From Desulfovibrio sp. (GTDB lineage Bacteria > Desulfobacterota > Desulfovibrionia > Desulfovibrionales > Desulfovibrionaceae), in the NCBI RefSeq assembly GCF_034006445.1, contig NZ_JAVESS010000004.1, positions 1 to 64,000 on the forward strand: a stretch of DNA of 64,000 nt, read 5' to 3'. The notes beneath the pieces are model-generated. The model saw only the letters and a list, made by a program, of their open reading frames with translations, ran no database searches and was not told the DNA's origin. Positions within the stretch are counted from its first letter, which is position 1; each line of letters opens with the position of its first letter. Position numbers and translations under genes: made by a program. Below, piece by piece: positions 18,977 through 25,351 of the stretch.

Positions 18977-19120
18977 ATGAAATTCTCTCTCTTTCTTTGC
19001 ATTATGCTGGGTGTGGCTTTTTTCGCCATCAACCTCTTTCTGGTGCTGACCGCGTCACCCCGGAGTTTGCGAGTGTTTTCTCCCGCGCCTGCGGCCTCTT
19101 GCGTCATTCCCGCAAGATAG
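18977..19120 (+). CDS. small hydrophobic ORF (47 aa) in the mgtA leader
   Basis: The ATG has an excellent ribosome-binding site, GGAGG with a 6-base spacer. The product starts MKFSLFLCIMLGVAFFAINL and is a single membrane-spanning helix (about residues 3-25) followed by a basic, Pro/Ala-rich tail that ends at a TAG. It is too short for homology. It could be a small membrane protein that modulates the Mg2+ ATPase, as MgtR and MgtS do in enterobacteria, or a translated leader that controls mgtA. Both are inference from position. Confidence 0.45.
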   Translation: MKFSLFLCIMLGVAFFAINLFLVLTASPRSLRVFSPAPAASCVIPAR

Positions 19121-19276
19121 CCGTAACCTGCAGGCAGTTATGTAACGGCCTGCCCATTGGCGCAACCCGGTAGTGAAGCAACACCGCCAAACGCAATACA
19201 CCAGCGTTTCCGTAACGCGCATGCCGCGCAAAACCGTCGCCCCTGAGGCGGCCCGCGAAAAAGGAGTTCCTGAGTC

Positions 19277-19402
19277 ATGGACCATCCCCCTAGTAGCTTC
19301 GCAGCGAATGCCCCCAAAGTGTTCGCTGCGGACATGATGCGCTTCAACATTATTACCGCCGCATCGGCCGCAAGGCTGCATTTCCTCTCCTATACCGCAT
19401 AG
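19277..19402 (+). CDS. second small ORF (41 aa) directly before mgtA
   Basis: The ATG follows AAGGAG with a 10-base gap. The product begins MDHPPSSFAANAPKVF and ends HFLSYTA, 47 bases before the mgtA start. It has no membrane segment and no recognisable domain. The location suggests a leader peptide whose translation could affect mgtA expression, but the ORF is short enough that chance is a real alternative. Confidence 0.3.
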   Translation: MDHPPSSFAANAPKVFAADMMRFNIITAASAARLHFLSYTA

Positions 19403-19449
19403 GCAGGACATGCTTCCGCCGCGCGCCCAAGCGGCAGGAGGCCATGCCA

Positions 19450-22155
19450 ATGTTTTTTAATTTCCGCAAGGCGGCGCGCCCCGCGCCTGCCCACACCTCC
19501 CTTAAGGCCGCCGAGGCCGCCCAGAAAAGCCTCAACGAGCTTTTCACCAGCCTTGATTCGAGCAGCGAAGGCCTGCAGGAATCCCAGGCGGTGGCCCGGC
19601 TTGAGACTGAAGGCCGCAACGACGTCGCGCGCGAGCGTGTGCCCAACGTCATGGTGCAGCTCGCCGGGGCTTTTAATAATCCCTTCATTTACGTGCTGCT
19701 TCTTATCAGCGTTGTCAGCTTTTACAGCGACTACTGGCTGCCCCTTGGCGCTGGCGAAGAAACCGACGGCACCAGCGCCGCCATTGTGCTGTTCATGGTG
19801 CTGCTGAGCGGCTTCATGCGCTTCTGGCAGGAATACCGCTCGAACAAGGCCGCCGAAGCCCTGCAGGCCATGGTGCACACAACGGCCGCTGTTACCCGCC
19901 GCAATGAGGATGGACAGTCCGAAACCAGAGAAATCCCGCTGGCAGATCTGGTTCCCGGCGATATTGTGCGGCTTTCCGCCGGGGACATGGTCCCCGCTGA
20001 TATCCGCCTTATCGAGTCGCGCGACCTTTTTGTCAGCCAGGCTGCCCTTACCGGGGAATCCCTGCCTGTGGAAAAATACGACACCCTCGCCGCTGTGGCG
20101 GAAAAATCCGCCGAAACCGCCGGAGCTGCCGCACCCTCTTCTGGCCGCGCCCTTGATTCGGGCAATATGTGCTTTATGGGAAGCAATGTGGTCATCGGCA
20201 CCGCCACGGCCCTTGTGGTGGCCACCGGGGCCAACACCTATTTCGGTTCGCTGGCCAAAAGCATTGTGGGCACCCGCTCCCAGACGGCCTTTGACAGGGG
20301 CGTCAACAGCGTAAGCTGGCTGCTCATCCGCTTCATGCTCTGCATGGTGCCCATTGTCTTTTTTATCAACGGCTTCACCAAGGGTGACTGGAGCGACGCC
20401 TTCATGTTCTCCCTGGCCATTGCCGTGGGCCTCACGCCCGAAATGCTGCCGATGATTGTCAGCGCCAACCTGGCCAAGGGCGCGGTGGCCATGTCACGCA
20501 GCAAGGTGGTGGTCAAACGCCTCAATTCCATCCAGAACTTCGGGGCTATGGACATCCTGTGCACAGACAAAACCGGCACCCTGACGCAGGACAAAATCAT
20601 TCTCGAACGCCATGTGGACGCCCTGGGAAACAGGGACGACGACGTGCTGCGCCTCGCCTGGATCAACAGCTATCATCAGAGCGGCATAAAAAACCTCATG
20701 GACAAGGCCATTGTCCATTTTGGCGAGCAGCACCCCGAAAACGGCCTGCCCCGCCACATGCACAAGGTGGATGAGCTCCCCTTCGACTTTGTACGCCGCC
20801 GCCTCTCTGTCATCGTGTCCGACACTTCCGGCGAGCACCTGCTGGTATGCAAGGGCGCTGTGGAAGAAATGCTCTCCATCGCGTCGGGCGTCTACGTGCA
20901 CGGGCAGGTCGTGCCCATGGACGCCCAGTGGCGGCAAAAGATCATTGATCTGTCCGATGCGTACAACCGTGACGGTTTCCGGGTGCTGGCCCTGGGCGCA
21001 AAGGCCATCAAGGGCGACGACATCCGCCAGCAGTACACCACTGAAGCGGAAAAAGACCTGATCATCAGAGGTTTTCTCACCTTTCTTGATCCGCCCAAGG
21101 ACAGTGCCGAATCCGCCATTGCCGCCCTGCGCGAACACGGCGTGAGCGTCAAGGTGCTCACCGGCGACACGCCGGTCATCACGGCCAAGATCTGCCATGA
21201 AGTGGGCCTGGAACCGGGAACCGTGCTCACCGGCGACCAGATTGACGCCATGAACGAGCAGGAACTGCTTGCAGCCACCCGCGAGCACGATGTGTTCACA
21301 AGGCTCACCCCCCTGCAGAAGTCGCGCATTATCAAAACGCTGCAACAGGGCGGCCACACGGTGGGCTTTCTTGGCGACGGCATAAACGACGCCCCCGGCC
21401 TGCGGGACGCGGACGTGGGCATTTCTGTGGATTCCGCCGCTGATATCGCCAAGGAATCCGCAGATATCATTCTGCTGGAAAAAAGCCTGATGGTGCTGGA
21501 AGAAGGGGTTGTCAAAGGCAGGGAAACCTTCGGCAACATCATGAAATATCTTAACATGACGGCGAGTTCCAACTTCGGCAACGTCTTTTCGGTGCTGGTG
21601 GCCAGCGCGTTCATCCCCTTTTTGCCCATGCTGCCCATTCAGTTGCTGCTCCAGAACCTCATGTACGACTTCTCGCAGCTTTCACTGCCCTGGGACAGGG
21701 TGGACAAGGAGTTTCTGCAAAAACCCCGCAAATGGGACGCCAAGAACATCGGCCGCTTCATGGTCTGGATAGGCCCCACCTCATCCATCTTCGACATAAC
21801 CACCTATGCGCTCATGTGGTTTGTCTTTGGAGCAACCAGCGTCGAGATGCAGTCGCTCTTCCAGTCCGGCTGGTTTGTTGAGGGCCTTCTTTCACAGACC
21901 CTCGTGGTGCACATGCTGCGCACAAGAAAAATCCCCTTTGTGCAAAGCACCGCCGCGCTCCCGGTCTTGCTGCTCACAGGAACCGTCATGGCGCTCGGCA
22001 TATACATGCCCTTCTCCGGGCTCGGCGAACTGGTGGGACTCGAACCCCTGCCCTGGAGCTACTTTCCCTGGCTGGCGGGCACCCTGCTGTGCTACTGCGT
22101 CGTGGCGCAGGCCATGAAGGTGGTGTATATCCGCAAGTTCGGCCGCTGGTTCTAG
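19450..22155 (+). CDS. mgtA: magnesium-translocating P-type ATPase (MgtA/MgtB type)
   Basis: A P3B-type ATPase that imports Mg2+ across the inner membrane. About 901 residues, normal for MgtA. The N-terminal cation-ATPase domain is followed by LTGESLPVEKYDT (A domain). The phosphorylation loop CTDKTGTLTQDK carries the catalytic aspartate, ahead of the nucleotide-binding domain and GDGINDAPGLRDADVG. Around ten membrane helices are arranged as in the family, with the NASSNFGN-type C-terminal block (MTASSNFGNVFSVL). Two ATGs are possible: the one at 19450 has AGGAGG 8 bases upstream, while the one at 19444 is only 2 bases from it, so I prefer 19450. A long leader with two small ORFs precedes it, and a D repeat begins right after the stop. 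Confidence 0.95.
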   Translation: MFFNFRKAARPAPAHTSLKAAEAAQKSLNELFTSLDSSSEGLQESQAVARLETEGRNDVARERVPNVMVQLAGAFNNPFIYVLLLISVVSFYSDYWLPLGAGEETDGTSAAIVLFMVLLSGFMRFWQEYRSNKAAEALQAMVHTTAAVTRRNEDGQSETREIPLADLVPGDIVRLSAGDMVPADIRLIESRDLFVSQAALTGESLPVEKYDTLAAVAEKSAETAGAAAPSSGRALDSGNMCFMGSNVVIGTATALVVATGANTYFGSLAKSIVGTRSQTAFDRGVNSVSWLLIRFMLCMVPIVFFINGFTKGDWSDAFMFSLAIAVGLTPEMLPMIVSANLAKGAVAMSRSKVVVKRLNSIQNFGAMDILCTDKTGTLTQDKIILERHVDALGNRDDDVLRLAWINSYHQSGIKNLMDKAIVHFGEQHPENGLPRHMHKVDELPFDFVRRRLSVIVSDTSGEHLLVCKGAVEEMLSIASGVYVHGQVVPMDAQWRQKIIDLSDAYNRDGFRVLALGAKAIKGDDIRQQYTTEAEKDLIIRGFLTFLDPPKDSAESAIAALREHGVSVKVLTGDTPVITAKICHEVGLEPGTVLTGDQIDAMNEQELLAATREHDVFTRLTPLQKSRIIKTLQQGGHTVGFLGDGINDAPGLRDADVGISVDSAADIAKESADIILLEKSLMVLEEGVVKGRETFGNIMKYLNMTASSNFGNVFSVLVASAFIPFLPMLPIQLLLQNLMYDFSQLSLPWDRVDKEFLQKPRKWDAKNIGRFMVWIGPTSSIFDITTYALMWFVFGATSVEMQSLFQSGWFVEGLLSQTLVVHMLRTRKIPFVQSTAALPVLLLTGTVMALGIYMPFSGLGELVGLEPLPWSYFPWLAGTLLCYCVVAQAMKVVYIRKFGRWF

Positions 22156-22285
22156 GAAACGCTGATTTATTTCGTTTGGCGGCGTTGCTCCGTTTTTTTG
22201 AAACAGTCGAGGACGAAAGAGTCCACTCCTGCTTCAAAAAAAGGTCGCGCCTTGCCAAACAAAATAACTGCGCGTTTCCAGGAGG
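22156..22285 (+). repeat. dispersed repeat family D, copy 2, directly after the mgtA stop
   Basis: It begins GAAACGCTGATTTATTTCG immediately after the mgtA TAG and matches the repeat that begins immediately after the mntP stop (15713-15848), in the same orientation relative to the gene. TTTTTTTGAAAC and the later CTTCAAAAAAA can pair. Confidence 0.7.
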
Positions 22286-22352
22286 CTCTTTATTCAGTGC
22301 TTCCTTAGCAATAGGGAACATGGTGCAATGCTGTGTGGGGGAAAGAATGCTG

Positions 22353-22420
22353 TGTGGGGGAGGGACCCTTTTGTAAAAGGGTCTCCTCCCCCACGCCCCC
22401 TCCCCCTAAAACTTTTATCG
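22353..22420 (+). terminator. repeat family T, copy 1: terminator-like element
   Basis: GTGGGGGAGG-GACCCTTTTG-AAAAGGGTC-CCTCCCCCAC is a long imperfect stem, followed by C-rich sequence and CCTAAAACTTTTAT. Four more copies lie at 25230, 32131, 52593 and 61664, all in sense orientation after a gene. Here it follows mgtA, with the D repeat between. Confidence 0.65.
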
Positions 22421-22443
22421 TATGGTAGTATTGAACTGAAAAA

Positions 22444-22503
22444 CCCGGCAATTCCTGTTGGAATTGCCGGGACAGAACTATAAAGGGGCCGCAATGCGGC
22501 CCC
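22444..22503 (-). terminator. tandem terminators of the minus-strand gene at 22617
   Basis: On the minus strand the first hairpin is GGGGCCGC-att-GCGGCCCC (22485-22503), followed by TTTATAG. The second is CCCGGCAATTCC-aaca-GGAATTGCCGGG (22444-22471), followed by TTTTTCAG. The second is a textbook Rho-independent terminator. Confidence 0.8.
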
Positions 22504-22616
22504 TCACGCGTTTCACTTCAGTACATGTACGGTTGCCCTGGCCGCAGCCTGTAGCTCTGCTGCGGACAGATATGCTGCGAGAGCAAGCTCTTCGCACCCG
22601 GAGGGCTAGACAGTGT

Positions 22617-22964
22617 CTAATCCTGCTCAAGCTCGTGCTTGAGCCAGGACTTAACTTCAGGAGTCGGCGCGCTGATGCCTCGCCAGTCGCCATGCTCCTT
22701 ACGAAATTCAGCCATAAGATTCTTGGGCAGCGGCAGGCTGATGAGATCGTCAGCCCTTTCGGAGTTGCGCCGAACCAGCCGCACCATGGGGGGACTCTGC
22801 CAGCTGTCCACAACAAAATAGTGGGCCACATCGTCCTTGGAACGAACCGGAGGATACTCCGAATGCCAGTCATTATTGCCCCATTCAAGGTACATGGTTA
22901 CAGCATGCTCCGGGGTCAGGTTCCAGTCTATATCGTAAAGTGCAAAGTCCTTTAGTTGCGACAT
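22617..22964 (-). CDS. short conserved protein, DVU0772-like
   Basis: A 115-residue soluble acidic protein (MSQLKDFALYDIDWNLTPEH, EWGNNDW, then VVDSWQSPPMVRLVRR). From memory it resembles the Desulfovibrio DVU0772 family, whose function is not known to me; this match should be treated as tentative. The ATG has GAGGAGG 6 bases upstream, a good promoter is visible at 22992-23020, and two terminators follow, so it is a well-expressed single-gene unit. Confidence 0.75.
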   Translation of the reverse strand: MSQLKDFALYDIDWNLTPEHAVTMYLEWGNNDWHSEYPPVRSKDDVAHYFVVDSWQSPPMVRLVRRNSERADDLISLPLPKNLMAEFRKEHGDWRGISAPTPEVKSWLKHELEQD

Positions 22965-22991
22965 GGCGTCCTCCTCATTGGTCTTGTTCTA

Positions 22992-23020
22992 TTAATAATC
23001 ATTCTTGAAAGCCTTGGCAA
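22992..23020 (-). promoter_or_regulatory. sigma-70-type promoter of the DVU0772-like gene
   Basis: Minus strand TTGCCA (23015-23020), 17 bases, TATTAA (22992-22997). The start would fall near 22985, which gives a leader of about 20 bases with the ribosome-binding site. The remaining intergenic sequence up to 23499 shows no gene. Confidence 0.6.
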
Positions 23021-23499
23021 GTCATGCTGACCGCAAAAAGTCTCAACCTGCTGGCAATGCTGCTGAATTCATGTGACAATTTATTATTAAAATAGTACGT
23101 TAGATCGTGGCTTAATGAAAGGTCGTGGCAACAGTATATTTTCAAAATCCAAACACGCCTGCCCGCGCCTGTTTGCGTGAACCGGCAGTCTCTTTATGCC
23201 AGCCCTCGCCGTGACCACGAACCCTGCTCACGTGGCACAGCGTGCCGGAAACACACTGTGTTGTCCCATGTGCAGCTTTTTTCCGCTGTCTCACTGGTCA
23301 CAAAAGCCTGAAACTTTCACACGGTCACGCACCCCGCCGACCGATGGCATACGCGAAGGAGGTTGGCGGCGCATGCGGGTCTGCCCGCCCCCTTTGTGCA
23401 AGATATATCAGTAAGACGAAGGCTCTATTGCCCGCCAACTCTGGCTATGCTACCCCATAAGAGTAATAGTAACGTTAACCGTCAATTGCGGAGCTATCT

Positions 23500-25122
23500 A
23501 TGGTTATGACAATCCGAGAGGCAACCTTCAAGCTTTTGCGCCAACTGGGCCTTACCACCATCTTTGGCAATCCCGGCTCCACGGAAGAAACTTTTCTTAA
23601 AGATTTCCCCAAAGACTTCCGCTATATACATACGCTTCATGAAGCTTCCGCCGTCGGCGCCGCTGACGGCTACGCCCAGGCCACCCGCAGGCCGGCGCTG
23701 GTGAATCTGCACACCTCGGCCGGAGTGTGCAATGCCATGAGCAATATTCTTTCGGCCAGGATGAACCAGACGCCCCTGATCATCACGGCGGGCAACCAGA
23801 CCCGCGAGATGCTCCTCATGGAGCCGTGGCTCACCAATGTGCAGCCAGCGGAACTGCCCAAGCCCTGGGTCAAGTGGAGTTACGAACCTGTGCGGGCGGA
23901 GGATGTTCCCGCGGCCTTTATGCGGGCGTATGCCATGGCATTGCAGCCCCCGGCCGGGCCTGTATTTCTGTCCATCCCCCTTGACGACTGGGACAAACCC
24001 GCCATGGGCGAACCAGTGGCGCGGTGCGTGGCGCCCCGCATCGGGCCTGATCCCGAGCGCATCGCCAAATTTGCCGACGTGCTCTCCAAGGCCAAAAACC
24101 CCGCGCTTATCTATGGTGCGGCCATTGCCAGGGGCAACGGCTGGAAGCAGGCCATTGCCCTTGCCGAAAAGCTCAATGCCCCCGTTTGGGCGGCTCCCGC
24201 TTCGGAGCGGCCCCCCTTCCCCGAAGACCACCCCCTTTATGCCGGGGGCCTGCCCTTTGCCATTGGGCCGCTGGCCAAAAAACTCGACGGTCACGATGTG
24301 GCCATTGTCATCGGCGCGCCGGTTTTTCGCTACTACCCCTACGTGAAAGGCCCCTATATTCCAGAAAAACTGCACCTGCTGCACATTTCTGACGACCCGG
24401 AAGAAACCGGACGCGCTCCTGTGGGCGACAGCATGCTCTGCGACGCTGTACTGGCGCTGGAAGCGCTGGAAGCCCGCGTCAAGGCGCGCACCTCTGCCCC
24501 CAAGGTCAAAAAACAGGCCCAGCGCATGGCCCCGCAACCAGCCGCGCCCGAGCCTTGCCAATGCAATATGCTGACAGCACTGGAGCTTTTTAAAACCCTG
24601 CACGAAGCCACCCCTGACGAGACCGTTCTGGTGGTAGAATCGCCGTCCAACCTCGGCGAGTTGCACGCGGCCTGGCCGGTGAAGCTGCCAGACACTCTCT
24701 ATACCTTTGCCAGCGGCAGCCTTGGCTGGAACCTGCCCGCCAGCGTGGGCATTGCTCTGGCAGAACGCGACAGTGGCCGCAACCGTCCGGTTTTGGCCAT
24801 TATTGGCGACGGTTCCATGCAATATTCTGTTCAGGGACTCTGGACGGCGGCACAGCTTGAACTGCCCATTCTCTTTGTCATACCCAAAAACAGCGAGTAC
24901 GCCATCCTGAAATCCTTTGCCGCCCTGGAAAAAACCACCGGCGTCCCCGGTCTTGACCTGCCCGGCCTTGACCTCGTCTCCCTTGCCAGGGGCTATGGCT
25001 GCGAAGCCCTGCGCATCGAAAACGCGGACGGCGTGCGCAAGGCCTGCGCTCAGGCTTTCAAGCGTTCTGGCCCCACCCTGCTTGAAGTTCCCATCCTTCC
25101 CACCATTCCTTCCCTGCTGTAG
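23500..25122 (+). CDS. benzoylformate decarboxylase-like thiamine diphosphate enzyme
   Basis: A 540-residue ThDP-dependent 2-keto acid decarboxylase of the benzoylformate decarboxylase (MdlC) type. It has NPGSTEETFL (Ser27), the cofactor glutamate in HEASAVGAADGYAQ (Glu48), His71 in NLHTSAG, and the ThDP-Mg motif GDGSMQYSV...PKN in the C-terminal domain. Benzoylformate decarboxylase has a second catalytic histidine (His281 in the Pseudomonas enzyme) in the context APVFRYH; here the same context reads GAPVFRYYPY, with Tyr279 in its place. The substrate may therefore differ from benzoylformate. GGAG lies 6 bases before the first ATG. It is a stand-alone gene, with a hairpin after it. Confidence 0.85.
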   Translation: MVMTIREATFKLLRQLGLTTIFGNPGSTEETFLKDFPKDFRYIHTLHEASAVGAADGYAQATRRPALVNLHTSAGVCNAMSNILSARMNQTPLIITAGNQTREMLLMEPWLTNVQPAELPKPWVKWSYEPVRAEDVPAAFMRAYAMALQPPAGPVFLSIPLDDWDKPAMGEPVARCVAPRIGPDPERIAKFADVLSKAKNPALIYGAAIARGNGWKQAIALAEKLNAPVWAAPASERPPFPEDHPLYAGGLPFAIGPLAKKLDGHDVAIVIGAPVFRYYPYVKGPYIPEKLHLLHISDDPEETGRAPVGDSMLCDAVLALEALEARVKARTSAPKVKKQAQRMAPQPAAPEPCQCNMLTALELFKTLHEATPDETVLVVESPSNLGELHAAWPVKLPDTLYTFASGSLGWNLPASVGIALAERDSGRNRPVLAIIGDGSMQYSVQGLWTAAQLELPILFVIPKNSEYAILKSFAALEKTTGVPGLDLPGLDLVSLARGYGCEALRIENADGVRKACAQAFKRSGPTLLEVPILPTIPSLL

Positions 25123-25129
25123 CAAAAAA

Positions 25130-25161
25130 CGCTGCCCGGCCTTGTAAAAGGCCGGGCAGCG
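25130..25161. terminator. strong hairpin after the decarboxylase gene
   Basis: CGCTGCCCGGC and GCCGGGCAGCG form an 11-bp stem, 8 bp after the stop at 25122. The T run lies on the minus-strand side (GTTTTTT), so it may end transcripts from both directions. Confidence 0.6.
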
Positions 25162-25229
25162 ACTGTTCACCCGTCAGCAGCCGTGGGCTCTGCACGGACG
25201 CGGCAGCGTTGTGGACGCCCCGCACACAA

Positions 25230-25291
25230 AGGTTTTAGGGGGTGGGGGCGTGGGGGAGGCGACCCTTTTGCAAAAGGGTCCCTCCCCCACA
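25230..25291 (-). terminator. repeat family T, copy 2
   Basis: In the minus direction it reads GTGGGGGAGGGACCCTTTTG, then CAAAAGGGTCGCCTCCCCC, then C-rich sequence and CCTAAAACC. It follows the stop of the 912-residue protein gene by about 60 bp, in sense orientation. Confidence 0.65.
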
Positions 25292-25351
25292 AAACATTCC
25301 CTCCCCACAAAGTATTCCTTCCCCACAAAACATTACCGCCCCCACAAAGCA
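25284..25351. repeat. short tandem repeat of a CCCCACAAA-rich unit
   Basis: About four imperfect 16-19-bp units of the form CCCCACAAA(A/G)CATTNCC run from the T element to the stop codon of the gene at 25352. A related unit occurs beside T copy 1 (GTGGGGGAAAGAATGCTGTG, 22336-22355). Confidence 0.6.

Noticed and set aside
18751-19449. M-box magnesium riboswitch before mgtA
   Set aside because: The conserved M-box blocks are not visible by eye; a covariance search would settle this.
23500-25122. Long minus-strand open frame opposite the decarboxylase
   Set aside because: It is the antisense shadow of a GC-rich gene with clear ThDP-enzyme motifs on the plus strand.
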